Of a stretch of DNA of 64,000 nt, positions 31,662 through 43,409 are shown one piece after another. The translations under genes were made by a program, and so were the position numbers. The notes beneath the pieces are model-generated. The model was not told the origin of the DNA. It did not search any database and saw only the letters and a list, made by a program, of their open reading frames with translations. How positions within the stretch are numbered: the stretch's first letter is position 1; each line of letters opens with the position of its first letter. Source of the DNA: Nageia nagi (Eukaryota; Pinophyta); NCBI GenBank assembly GCA_050084985.1, contig JBITNC010000001.1:189596001-189660000 (forward strand), written 5' to 3'.

Positions 31662-34200
31662 GTGCATATTCAAAATACCTTTTTTGTAACTTGTAAGGCA
31701 TTGTTTATTGTTCTTTATAAGATAATATTAGTTCTTTTTTTTTGAGAAATTGAATGATTTATTTGAGTTGGTTTAATAATTTCGATGTTCTTTCAATATT
31801 GAACCAACTTATCATAAATTGTGTTTGTATTTTCTTTTGTGTTACATGGAAAAGCCTTACTATATATAAGATGAGAAGGGTAAAACTATAAATTGGTCCT
31901 TTATCTCAACATTATTTTTTTATGAAAAATAAGGAACCTTAATCACTTTTATAGAAGCATCTTTTAGATTTTATTCCTTATTATAGAAATATAATCCAAA
32001 ATGAGAGAATCAATATAATAGGATTATTGAATATAAATTTACTTTGAAGGAAACTTGATAGAAATATTTAAAATAAATACAACTTTCCTAAATTGTTGGG
32101 TAAGATGCATAAGGTAACTATTAAGCATAAAAGATAATGAGTAACAAAGAATTTTGTAGAGCATAGTTATACCATTTAGATTCAACATGGCTCGATATAT
32201 GACGAGTCTATATAATTAAATAAATTATATTCTACAAGATAAATGTGTATCTCAATCACTTGGATAAAGGTTGTTAACTATTTTACATGGAAATAAAAAA
32301 ATTTCAACCATAAAAATCAAAATTATTTCTATTATAATTAGTTTTTTTCCCAAACTTATTTGTAGTTTGATTTTGGCCAATATAATTTCAATTGAATTTC
32401 TTGAGTATTATTTAACAATTTAAGGATTTTATTGGCTTGACATTTAATTTTTTTTTATCATATATACTAGAGATGGTAGTTGAATGCTAGATGATGGATA
32501 ATCGATGAAGTAATTTCTTTAACACTGAATAAATTTATTTTTAATTAGACAATATTAAATTTATTACCATAAATAAAGAAGATTTATTTAATTTAATATA
32601 AGCATCTAATTTCTATTTTAAACTTAGGAAGACTATGATTGACTCTTAGAGAAAGGGTTTGTTATGAAGTGTATGGTTTGCAAGGACTTTTGAAAGTTAT
32701 TACACTCCATCCATATTTTTAATTCTAATTTGGTAGTATTTAATAGTGCTAAATTATTATAGTTACATTCAATAGTTTACAACTTTATTTTTATAGTTGA
32801 CTCGCTACATTTTGTAATTCATAATATTTGTAGCTTGTTTTCGTTTCTTGTCTAAATTATATTTCTTAGTGATTTGGTGATAACTTTATTTTTATAATTG
32901 ACTCGCTACATTTTGTAATTCATAATATTTGTAACTTGTTTTTGTTTCTTATCTAAATTATATTTTTTAGTGATTTGGTGATAACCAAGGCAAGTTATTA
33001 GTTTATTATAAGGATATAATTATGGCTTTATAATACCTAACTTTTATGCATATATAATGCTTGGTATTCTCACAAGTTTACTTATTAGTTGAGATATATA
33101 AAATACATGTTAGTAACTAATACCTTTTGGATTTAGAATTTTCTTCCTTATAGTTTTAATTTAAAGGTATCATTTAAAATAGAGATAAAAATGAATAAGT
33201 TTACAATAGCTTGAAAAACTTGATAAGAGAAGAATCAATACTGTTGAATACTTAAAAAATATGTAAGAGAATTCGAAAAGTAAGAAAATATCATAGGAGA
33301 ATTCAAAAAATAGATAATAAATAAGTATATCCAAGAGACTTTAAGGTGAAAGACAAAATAAATAAATTACCATTAGAAATTAATAAATGAAACCTATGTT
33401 TTAGATCGATTAGTTTAATTGTTAGTTTATTTTCTTTCATTACTTTTATTTTTAATAAAATTTAAATGTTATTTTTTATTTTTTTCAAAAATATTTTTAT
33501 TTAAACTATATATTCTTTGGATAGATAATCACACACATTCCAAAAACAAGAACAATTTATTAGGATAATAAAATACTTTTGAACATGAGTAAATATGCAA
33601 TTTTAAATTCAACAAAATAAATCTATGATTTATTTAAAACTTTAGTATGATCTTCCTTTTGTGTAATATCAACAAATAAATGCACACCACCCTCATGAAT
33701 CAATAGTATTACTCTTTTAATACATTATCATATCCATAATTCATATTGTCAACTTTTCCTTTATCTACTTAAACAATCAATACATATTAAGTTCAAGATA
33801 TGCTAAACATGGACAAACTATTAAACTTACATAATCATTTTATATTCTTCATTTTTTATGACTACCACATCTTTTCCAATATCAACATGTATTTGTTACA
33901 ATTAAATTATTACTTAATATTATGTAATGCTGGCAAAAGTTTTGAATATTTTAACATTGTACTTTTACTTCAATATTATATTAGGCTAGCACAAGTTTTA
34001 AATAATTTAACATTGTTAACATTTGAATATCATTCTGTTTTGAAACTTGACTTGCACTTGATTTCAATCCACATTTCAAAAGGAAAAAAAATGCATGATC
34101 AAATGATGAAGCATTTTCAAGTTCCATTCCTTGACATTTTCCTTTATGTGATTTATCAATTTTAATTTTAATAGATAAATTCAAGATAATTTTACTGTGT
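31662..34200. other. AT-rich intergenic DNA
   Basis: No gene recognised. Open frames at 33800-34165 are overlapped by opposite-strand frames and have no domain. The only clear structure is the 101-bp duplication at 32781-32983. Confidence 0.4.
32781..32983. repeat. 101-bp tandem duplication
   Basis: Two head-to-tail copies, each starting AACTTTATTTTTATA and containing GACTCGCTACATTTTGTAAT and GTGATTTGGTGATAAC. They differ at only a few sites, so this is younger than the surrounding repeats. Confidence 0.85.
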
Positions 34201-34566
34201 GATACTTCCCTTTATTTTCTGAATAGATTCCAAGTGCTCTTCAAAAAAATCTACTGAAATTTCCAAACAGCCGTATTCGAAGCCGCAAGCATGGAGAGGA
34301 CTCGGTGCATTCCCAGCCATGGCGTTTCATACGCCGATAGACCATAATTTTAATTCATCTCAATCCATGGATTTGGATATCTTTTGAGGCAAATGAGCGC
34401 CTTCTCCTTAGGAGTAAAATCTTAAAATCTCAACGGTATTCTGTTGCAGAATGCTCAAACACCGATCATAATCATATCCCAGAATGTATGTTGTGGCGTT
34501 GAGTATGACCATTTTTCTATGAGCAGTAAGTAGCACACCTGTAGCGTATTGTAGATTTTGCTGCAT
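34201..34566 (+). promoter_or_regulatory. receptor-kinase upstream region
   Basis: The GC content rises relative to the AT-rich DNA to the left from about 34270, consistent with promoter/5' UTR. I cannot single out a convincing TATA box. An in-frame TTG and CTG precede the ATG at 34567 without an earlier ATG in that frame. Confidence 0.35.
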
Positions 34567-37500
34567 ATGGAGATGCCACTGGCAAAAACACTGAGGACTA
34601 CATTTCTACTTCTCTGCTACGGATTAATTCTCACCATAAGTAGTACTATTCGTACTTCTATGTGTTTTGCTCAAGGTACGCTCTCAACTGAAGAAGATAA
34701 TGAAATGTTGCTGGCAATTCAAAGCTATTATAATCGACATAATGCAACCAACTCGACTAGTGGCCTATTCAACTGGTCTGCCAAAATTGGTGATCCTGCG
34801 AATGGAATGGAATCGGGTGCGATTATATTGAAGGAGAAAGGCGTATAGTGTCCCTGAAACTTACAGACAATCAACTCAGCGGGGGTATTCCTTTGGAATT
34901 TAGTAGGCTTATGGGGACCCTGAAAGTTTTAGATCTTTCCTGCAATAATCTCTCTGGAAAAATTCCTGCCGCTCTGTTTTCTACATGTCCCCGGCTCGAG
35001 AGCTTCAATGTGTCCTATAATGGATTAGTGGGCAGAGTGCCCTTAACTGTGTTGAATTGTAAGAATTTGAGATTTCTGAATTTGGGTCACAACAATTTGA
35101 TCGGTTATGTGGAACCGGAGCTGGCCCAGTTGGATAAATTGGAAGAGCTTTATCTGGGTCATAATCAGTTAACCGGGAGGATTCCTGCAGAGTTTCTCAA
35201 TGCTTGCAGAAGTCTCAGAGTTTTTCATGTGGGGAATAATTCTTTATGGGGACGTATTCCGCCAATTCGTGTGAATTGCAGCCAGATTACGGACCTCTTT
35301 TTTTCCTCTAACCCTCTTGGAGGAGAAGTTCCCAAGGAGCTGGAATTGCTCACAAATCTGGAACGTCTGGTTCTTAACAGCAATAACCTCATCGGACCCA
35401 TTCCCAGCGAGTTGGGTAATTTGAAAAAGATGAGCCTTTTAACAATGTCACACAACAAGCTCTCTTCCAGCATTCCGGTCTCGTTGGCGAAATTGGCTAC
35501 TCTGCAATATTTTACAGTGGAGTATAACAATCTAACAGGTTTTATTCCTCCTGAGATAGCCAATCTTCCCAGACTTAAGTTTCTGAACCTGGGCTTCAAC
35601 AATTTGACGGGTACGATTCCCCCACAGTTATTCAGCCTCAACTCTCTGCAGTTCTTGTTTCTGGGTTCGAATTTCCTCCAAGGAACTATTCCTTCGGAGA
35701 TCGGAAACCTTCAAGAGCTGCGAGGCTTGGACTTGGCTCAGAACAAACTCCGTGGAAAAATTCCCCCAGCATTGGGAAATTGCATCGGTTGCTCTGGCTT
35801 TCAGTATCGAGAAACGGTCTGGACGGACCGTTACCGCCGGAGATTGGCAACTGTAGCAGCCTCATCTTCTTCAGTGCCGCCCACAACCATTTCTCCGGCG
35901 AGATTCCACAAGCTCTGGGTTTCATGGGCCGGAATGTCCAGCAGACCTTCCGAATAAATGCCGAGATTGGACCCCTCATCCCACCAGAAATCGATACTTG
36001 TCAAGCTATGGTCAGATGGCATACTCCCTTTAACAGTGCCAAAAACCTCTCTTTGTTCATTCAGAAACGATGCTTCTATTTCTGGGATTATACTCTCCGA
36101 GGTCTTCCATACCCTTCCTCTTTCTGTCCATCATATAACGGAAGCTATGGATACATCGATCTGACGGGAAACAGACTTAGGGGCACTGTACCAAAATCAT
36201 TCGTCAATCTCAGAAATCTGACCGGGCTTCTCCTTGGCAACAACAAGTTCTCATCCACCATTCCTGAATACCTTTCAGGCCTACCCCTCAGCGTTTTCGA
36301 CATTTCCCAAAACCAATTTCACGGTCCGATTCCCTCGGCGCTTGCTGATCTCGAGTGTTTGGGCGTTCTGAATCTCAGCAACAACTCTTTGGTTGGAAAT
36401 ATACCCTCCGCATTGGAAAAACTTAGCTTGCTCAGCCACTTCAACGTTTCCTACAACTTGGGACTTCAGGGATCCGTTCCTGTAGGAGGTCAGTTCATTA
36501 CATTCACGAATTCTTCCTACATGGGTAATGCAAATCTATGCCTCAGTCCTTTGGATGGACGTTCCGAGTTCGATCCCTGCGACGCAAGAAACATGATACC
36601 TGCACTCAACAATTCCACCTGCACCGGCTCAGATGGCCGCGCCTGCGTAAATGGTCAATCATTCTCAGAATTCACGTCAGGGGTCCTAATTGTCATGGGC
36701 GCAGTAGCCTTAACAATTGTACTTCCTTTCTGCTTTTTCATCGCCTTGTTCGTCATTCGTAGAAATGGAACCTCCTCTTATGGCTGCTGGGACTGGACCT
36801 TCCGACGTAGGGTTGCAGACTGTCCCAGCGTGGTAATGTTCGAGTCTAGAGACGACGACCGTGTGAACGTCCGGCTAACATACAAAGACATGATCAAGGC
36901 CACAGACAGTTTCTCCGACTCCCGGATTATTGGCAGAGGAGGATTCGGTATTGTTTACAAGGCCGATTTGGATCTCATAGACGGGAGCGCTTTGACAGTG
37001 GCTGTAAAACGCCTCAACGACTTCAATCCCCGGTTGGAGCAAGAATTTGTGTCGGAAATGCAGACCTTGGGCCAGCTCCGGCACCCGAACCTGGCGCCCC
37101 TTCTGGGCTGTTGTATTGCCGGAAAAGACAGACTCCTGGTCTACAAACTCATGCGGAATGGCAGCCTTGAGGATCGTCTGCACAAAATCCAGGCTCCAAT
37201 TCCCATCTCTGGCAAGCTCAGAGATTTTTCAGTCAGGCTTAAAATCGCAGTGGGTGCCGCCATGGGACTACAGTTTCTCCACCATGGATGCAGTCCCGTA
37301 GTTCTGCACCGTGATATTAAGGCCAGCAATGTCCTTCTTGATGAAAATTTCGACGCCTGTCTTACGGATTTCGGTTTGGCTCGCACAGTTTCCATGGAGG
37401 AAACCCACGTAAGTACAACGTTGGTAGGAACTCTGGGCTACGTTCCCCCCGAGTATTCTCAGTCATGGCGTGCCACTTCCAGGGGGGACGTCTACAGTTT

Positions 37501-37849
37501 CGGAGTTGTACTGATGGAGCTTGCTACCGGAAAACAGCCCTTGGATGAACATACAATCGAGACCCATGGCGGAGGAATGGTGGACTGGGCAAGGCTGGCT
37601 TTTGAGCAGAAACGTATGGATGGTCTGATCGATCCTGTAATCAAAGAATGGGTTGAAGTTAAAAAGGAAAATGGTTTCAGTTTAACCGTAAGAAAGAATG
37701 TGGTGTATCAGTTTGTGAGGATTGCGTACGAGTGTACGCAGGAGAGGGCAGAGATGAGGCCCTCCATGAGAGAGGTTGCTCATGGGTTGCACCAATTACA
37801 TATGGAGTTTATCTGTGCAGAAAACAGAACAATGTCTGCAATTCTGTAA
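34567..37849 (+). CDS. LRR receptor-like kinase, LRR-X type, two frameshifts
   Basis: A single-exon gene read in three frames: 34567 to about 34797, to about 35780, and to the TAA at 37847. Each switch equals one missing T; with both counted the frame is 1095 codons. Order: signal peptide (FLLLCYGLILTI), LRRNT region ending WNGIGCDY, many 24-residue LRRs (N-L-x-G-x-I-P), an island-like non-LRR segment (about 35960-36140) with Cys pairs, further LRRs, a Cys-flanked juxtamembrane stretch, a TM helix at about 36680-36765, and a kinase with GRGGFGIVY, VAVK, HRDIKASN, DFGLA and GDVYSFG. All catalytic residues are present, so an active RD kinase. The kinase resembles LRR-X members (BRI1, PSKR, EMS1, BIR). 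The ATG at 34567 fits the signal peptide; ligand unknown. Confidence 0.88.
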
Positions 37850-38640
37850 GAATAAGCAAGTTAAGCTCCATAGGAATAAACGACTGGGCCTGTCAACCAT
37901 CATTATGACAATCTTCCCAGCTTTGTTCTGTAGATTTACGATTTCGTACTAAGCTCTTCTATCCCTCTTTCTTCTTCCTTACATATATGTATTTTATGTG
38001 AAATGAAATATATTGTATTCCCGCCACATCCTAGTTTGGACTTATCAATGCTGGACAAGTCTTCGATGTAAATATTGGCAGTGTTTATTATTATTATTAT
38101 CATCTTGACATAGAATTAGGCTTGATGGTCAACCAGAATTTTATAGATGATTCATTATCTTTGTGTAGCGTATTTTTGCATTTTTATATTTAGTTTTCTG
38201 TTTTCTATTGCACTTTGGCCTTTTACTTTGAACATTAATAATATTTTATTTTATTTCAGTTCGAACTTCAGTTTTAGTTGGAGTACTATTTTGAATTGGA
38301 GTAGTCTACATTTCTTTTTCTGATAGATCGAAATTTTTTTTCAATCATATTTTATTTTTAGTTGTATATTCACAAAAATTAATATGTAAAAATAACTTAG
38401 GGAATATATTAAGTATATGTTAAATAAAAAAAGAAGAGAGTATTTTTAAATAGAATGTTAGTGTATTGATTAAGATGTTAAACTTTGAATTGATAAATTT
38501 GAATTTGAATTTTCAAATATCATTTTTACATTCTTTAATTAATTTATATTTTTGAGATTTAATTATTTTGAGCATTTTTTGAATTTCACGAATATACTTA
38601 TCACGGAACTGTTCATAGAAAAAAAAAACGAAAAGAAAAA
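37850..38640. other. receptor-kinase 3' flank
   Basis: Possible polyadenylation signals are the AATGAAATATA run near 38001. A short TTATTATTATTATTATCATC stretch lies at 38086-38105. Otherwise AT-rich without genes. Confidence 0.4.
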
Positions 38641-38724
38641 AAATGCACGAATATGTCAAATTCTCACACCCATGTGAGATTAACAAAGGTACGATTAATT
38701 TCTTAGCTAGACATCTCCTTTTGA

Positions 38725-38810
38725 ATTCGCCATTAGCAAGATTAAGTCCAAGCGTGACGTTAGCTAAATTTTTTACAAGCGTGACGTTAGCAAGATTAAG
38801 TCCAAAATTC
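38725..38810. repeat. short repeats with CGTGACGTTAGC
   Basis: CAAGCGTGACGTTAGC occurs twice (near 38750 and 38777) and GCAAGATTAAGTCCAA twice (near 38737 and 38790), arranged alternately. The core TGACGT is a bZIP-type binding motif, but nothing shows it is used here. The opposite-strand open frame translates as repeated NLANVTL. Confidence 0.6.
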
Positions 38811-39500
38811 ATAATAGGATTTCGTCTAGATAACTACTGGAATGGGGATTCCGACATTTTTGGAGGGGATTCCATCAAGTTATATCAGAACGAGTAAACT
38901 GGAAGTTTTTAAAGGCAATTTGGATAACTGGCTGGGAATATGTCAGAATGGAGAATACTGAAGGATGGCTTCCGACAATTTCGAAGGCAACTTAATGGAT
39001 AAGTTGAAAATTCCGACAATTTCGAAGACAACTGCATGAAAAATTATAAGTTTTCACCAGAATTGAGAAACATAAGCAAAAGGTTTCGGCGATTGTTAAG
39101 GTAATTATGCAGACAAGCTACAAATCCACCAAAAGTATCTACTGGAAAGTCTGGAATTGAGACAGGATGCATGAAAGATTTCACTCTTATTAAAAATGAC
39201 TTTCAAAAAATCATCTAGGATTTCGGCACAGTAGTAAGTCAAACTGTAGTAATATGTATTGCAAAAGCTTGATTTAACACCATCTCTCAAAGGGTTGTTC
39301 AAAACGACTTCTTTTTTTTTTTTTTGAATAATTTAGTATAATGGTTTTAAATTAAAGTTTATATTTTATTAAATTTTTGTACAACTTATTCACAAAGCAT
39401 TCATTGCATCTTAGTGTCACACGTTACATAATTAAAATAAAAAATAAATTATTCAAAATTTAACTATGAATTTCAAAATGGAAATATCATTTTAAGTTGA
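38811..39500. other. intergenic DNA
   Basis: A phrase TTCCGACAATTTCGAAG recurs near 38968 and 39013, with weaker copies nearby (GGATTCCGACATTTTTGGA). No coding content recognised. Confidence 0.4.
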
Positions 39501-39501
39501 A

Positions 39502-40860
39502 ATGACGATTTCTTTTTACAATTTTTCTCTCTTGTCGAATGTGAGTCGTTGGCTGTCTTTACCTTTTTTGAAATTACAATTATTTCTTAGGTTCAATGAT
39601 ATGCAAATAATTGAAACTATTGAATCATGGAGAAGCCTGTTTTCACAAGAGGTAAAAAAAGAATGTTGGCTCTTTGTTGAAAGCATAAATAAATCTTGTA
39701 ACATATTATTGATCAATCAAGGAAAAGAGATCATTACAATATAGCGGGTAAACTTCATGAAACCCTATCAAATATTGATTTGGTTTCGAAATGGACTAAA
39801 CTATGATGGAAAATCAATTGCAACGTGGAGGTCATTGCAATGCCAAATGACTACATAATGTTTGCATTTGGATTGATAGAAGATCGAGATGATGTCCTTA
39901 TCTCTCCTTGGTTCTTTGAAAAGCGAGGAATGATTTTGGAAAAGTGCAGGCCTATTTTCAACCTGACCAAGGCCCAAATTATAGTTGCCCTAATTTGAGT
40001 CACTCTTGTATCTTTCATTCGAATTATAGAATCAAAGGATTTTTTAAGGCATTGCGAGATCCTTTAAAAAATTCGTAGCAGTGGATGAGGTCACTAAAGC
40101 ATAAACAGGAATGTTGGTTGAAAGATTCTATGTGATGGTTGAATTTAGAGTCAAATTGCCAAAACCTGTCATACTTGAATAAGATTTGGGTGGTTGGATT
40201 CAAGATCTTGAGGATAATCACTATTTGTGTTCGACTTATGGTTAGGTGGAGCATAACCTATAATCATGCCCAATATGAGTAATCATAGCTAGTGAAATTC
40301 ATAAGGAATGAAGATCCAAGAAAAATGAAGGTGTGCAAGAATCCTTGGAAGAAGGGGAAATCCCATCAAATGATTTTGGAAAAAATGAAAATAATCAAGG
40401 AAATGATGGTGTGGTAGAACAACAAAGAGAGAAGACCATTGGATTGACAATTGATAATGGTGAAAGGGAATATTTCATAAATAATAATCCTTAAGTGGAC
40501 TCAAAAGCCCAATAATATGAAGATCATGAAGTAGGAAATAAGGGATGGATATCATCAAGTAAAGAAAATAAAAAGGAAGCCATTAAACAAAGCAAGAAAC
40601 ATAGTAGGATAAACTAGATGGATAAAAATACATGAGTAGAATGCTAAGAAAATTTTGATGACATGGTTATTAAAGAAACATAATTTTCCATAAATGATAA
40701 ATTTGGAGTTATAGAAAGTGTATCTAAAAAGGAAAACATTGGACAAAGATATGTTGAGCATCCCAGTGAAGGAAAAGTAAGAGTTCAAACGAAACTGCCA
40801 AGGAGGTGGTAGATGATAAGAAAATCAACTTAAATGATTTTGGGGGTAGAGAATCCCCTA
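39502..40860 (+). pseudogene. L1-type LINE ORF1 remnant
   Basis: From about 39760 the plus strand reads as a DUF4283-type ORF1: FGLIEDRDDVLISPWFFEKR followed by GMILEKCRPIFNL matches the family's P-W-x-F and L-x-L-x-W-x-P-x-F-N segments. Near 40227-40272 a zinc knuckle of pattern C-x2-Y-x4-H-x4-C is seen, with the second Cys changed to Tyr and two stops inside. A Glu/Asn-rich tail follows. Several stops interrupt it. ORF1 proteins bind LINE RNA. The part before 39745 is open but I am not sure it belongs. Confidence 0.7.
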
Positions 40861-40873
40861 AAATTGATAAAAA

Positions 40874-41020
40874 ATGATTGTAATATCTTGGAATTTGAGG
40901 GGGTTTAATTCCTCCTCTACATATAGGCTATGTGATGACTGTAGAAAGATGAAGTTTGATTTCTTACAAATACAAAAAATAAAAGTAAAAAGGAGTGATT
41001 AATACATATAAAAATTATGC
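40874..41020 (+). pseudogene. L1-type LINE ORF2 start (endonuclease)
   Basis: ATG at 40874 begins MIVISWNLRGFNSSS, the hallmark N-terminus of the L1 apurinic-like endonuclease (family I-x-W-N-x-R-G). About 45 codons are open to a TAA near 41010. The rest of ORF2, including RT, is not found to the right, so the 3' part has been lost or is beyond recognition. It follows ORF1 by a few bases, as in plant L1 elements. Confidence 0.75.
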
Positions 41021-42225
41021 CTTGAAGATTGATATTTTTCTTATGCAAGAAAATAAGGTTAGGAACCTCTCAATACATAGGATTTTGAAAGGAAGTTTTT
41101 TTTTCTTGATGATCTTAGAAGATTGATATTTAATGTTGTAGTTAAAATAGATCCAACTACTATAGTTTCACTAGCAATTGTGGAATAGGTAGGAAATGGT
41201 TATCCTTTTTTAGAATACCAAATAGAATATAGTGAATGTAGTTTATTTCCTAAATGATTGTAAATTTTTAAAGATAGATCTTCTTGGGTTCCTATATAAA
41301 AAAAACACCCTCAATTTACCAAGTGTTCTTTTTTGGTCTTGACCAAAAAAAATATGAACCCCAAAGAGGTACAAATTTGAACTAAAAAAATAGAAAGAGG
41401 TACAAATTTAATATCCAAAATATTAAGGAAACAATAGAAATTTTAAACTCTACCAATATAACTTAATCTAAGGTTGAAAAACATATGTAAATTAATAATT
41501 CTTCATATTATTTTGAAATAATAAGAAGATTTAATAAAATATAAATTCAATTAGGTTATTTAATAAGTCATGTTGTTTCTTTTAAATAAGTAGTTTTTTA
41601 TATCAAAATATCAATACAGTTCTATTATAAATCTAAATAAGTCATTTTATTAAGATCAAATAATATAATTTATTAAAATTTGAGTCTAAATAATTGCTCT
41701 TTGTAATATTGGTATTAAGGTAAGAAACTATCTAAACTATGCCATCTTTTACTTTTTTGGCCATGGTCTGTGTCTGTGAATTGAAGTTACATATAAATGA
41801 TTTTATTATTGAAGTGTTTCTTTATTTCGTAATCATTTTAAATAATTAGACATTCATCATCATGTTTTTTGAATTAATTATCTTAAAATGTTGATCAATA
41901 TTATCATAGTACATGAAGATGTAAATATCATATTAAAGGCTCAAATATCTCAAATTCTTATCTTCCATAACTACATCAAGATATGTACTACAACTATAGC
42001 ATGGGGGAGTGGAGAGCCAAATGTTGCATGTGTGTCCATCAACAATATGTTGACTATATTTAAAAAAAATAATTTGAGAAAAAAAATAGTTGACTAATAA
42101 AAAATATATCTACATAAGAGGTTACAAATAATTAGAATAAGAGATGGGTTCAATTTTTTTTGATATATAAGGGGTTATATCAAAGTTAGTTTATGGATTC
42201 GAAGACTTATGCCCAATAAATAATA
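41021..42225. other. decayed or intergenic DNA
   Basis: It may include eroded LINE sequence (a weak frame near 41100-41250) but no RT motif was found. A 69-codon open frame at 41888-42097 has no domain. Confidence 0.35.
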
Positions 42226-42331
42226 TGGACATACTCTTTACTACATTGAATATGTATGCAACCAAGAAGTGTAGGAAGGTGTGTTCTTGTATTAGAAAAT
42301 GGAGTAAGATTCAACCAAGGAGTTCGAGGAA
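42226..42331 (+). pseudogene. 3' internal end of a Copia element
   Basis: GACATACTCTTTACTACATTG, then TATGCAACCAAG and TATTAGAAAATGGAGTAAGA, match the end of the decayed Copia pol at 53362-53455. This places the LTR at 42332 next to the 3' end of the same family's interior. CAACCAAGGAGTTCGAGGAAG repeats a phrase found 50 bases earlier. Confidence 0.5.
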
Positions 42332-42902
42332 GGTAAGTTTTATTGGAATGTATAATGCATTATTGTAAGGTATCTTGATGTAATTCACTTAATACTTAAG
42401 GGTATCCCTAAATACCTTAATTATTTAGTGAATATGATAATGTAAATTCATTAATACTTAAAAGTATCCCTAGATATCTTTTAAGTGTTTGTGAATATGA
42501 TAATGTAACTTATGCTACACTCCATCTCATGAGTATGCCCCTTGGATAAAAAGGAGATGCATGTCATGACATTATACAATGGTTAATAGGGTGATCTAAG
42601 GGAGGATTTTGACCTATAAATAGAAGGTCATCTTCTTGAGATTACTCACTCAAGTTTATAACAAAGTTATGTTGTTGTTTAAGTTGTAGGAGAAATAAAA
42701 AGAGTTGTTGTAAGAGAGCACTCTTTGAGAATAAGATCTTAGATTAGTGGTTGTACTCCTATAGTTGGAGGAATCACTTTATATTGGTGCCAACTTTGTT
42801 AGATTGGCTATATTATGTTTATGCTATTATGGTGATATTTTAGAGAGCATTTATGTGATCTTGGTAGATTAGGAATTTAGTCACTTAGACTTATTTTTTT
42901 CA
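42332..42902 (+). repeat. Copia-type LTR copy 2
   Basis: Homologous to 22709-23134 plus 28950-29032, with about 70 bp more because a TATCCCTA...GATAATGTAA segment is duplicated at about 42400-42510. It begins TATTGGAATG (copy 1: TGTTGGAATG). A TATA-like CTATAAATAG is at 42614-42623. It ends TTTTTTCA at 42902, followed by ATTAGTATCTAGAGCC, a decayed tRNA-Met primer binding site. Confidence 0.75.
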
Positions 42903-42954
42903 ATTAGTATCTAGAGCCATTTTGGTAGGTTCCTCTTCAACATCTTTGGAGGTC

Positions 42955-43006
42955 CATATTCATTATGAGGTAAAAAAAGCAAGAATCAACTTGACCATGG
43001 GCATCT
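42955..43006 (-). pseudogene. Copia RT scrap, part beyond the Gypsy insertion
   Basis: Continuing the minus-strand frame from 47683-47853 across the Gypsy element gives PVVKM followed by PMVKLILAF, close to the family's A-P-V-V-K-x-x-T-V-R-x-L-L. The two halves are joined by the duplication CATCT. The homology fades before 42955. Confidence 0.5.
43002..43006. repeat. target site duplication, left copy (CATCT)
   Basis: CATCT abuts the Gypsy LTR and recurs at 47683-47687. Confidence 0.9.
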
Positions 43007-43398
43007 TGTAATGTCTCCAAATTTGTAAAACATCCACTTTCTCTCCTCTTGGAGTGTGACGTTCATGGCAAAGGAGGAGAAACCAAAAATAAATTAATTT
43101 AGGAGTATTTTATTAATATTTTGCATTTATTTCTATAACCAAGGCTAAAGAGACCCTTGAGGCACTCACCCTTGGATTTTATTTAATTAATTTGGCTCAA
43201 TTATTTGTAATTAATGCAATATTAGTCTCTCATAATGGGACTTTACATTTATGAGCCATTGATCTTGTAATTTGGCATCTCTAGGCAACCATTGTGGGAC
43301 ATTGGGCTTCCTGGGTCCCTAGATGATTTAATTTGTCATCCTAAGACACCAGAAGAGGGACGTTGCACTTTGGGTGATTCCAAGGTATGAGAGATCTT

Positions 43399-43409
43399 GT
43401 TATAAAAGG
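43399..43409 (+). promoter_or_regulatory. TATA box of the 43-kb LTR
   Basis: GTTATAAAAGG in the LTR, conserved as ATTATAAAAGG in the 3' LTR near 46971. It lies upstream of the repeat-rich part of the LTR. Confidence 0.55.

Noticed and set aside
33800-34165. 121-codon plus-strand frame upstream of the receptor kinase
   Set aside because: AT-driven composition (Ile, Leu, Tyr, Phe), an overlapping opposite-strand frame, and no domain or promoter evidence.
34848-35957. Receptor kinase annotated as separate LRR protein and kinase genes
   Set aside because: LRR register continues exactly across both frame changes when one T is added, so this is one gene.
35225-37395. Minus-strand frames within the receptor kinase
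   Set aside because: They are shadows of the GC-richer coding sequence; the plus strand carries all LRR and kinase motifs.
22709-42902. The two homologous Copia-type LTRs read as the ends of one 20-kb element
   Set aside because: The DNA between holds an LRR kinase gene, a LINE and unrelated elements. Copy 2 is preceded by the same family's 3' interior and copy 1 is not linked to it, so they are separate insertions.
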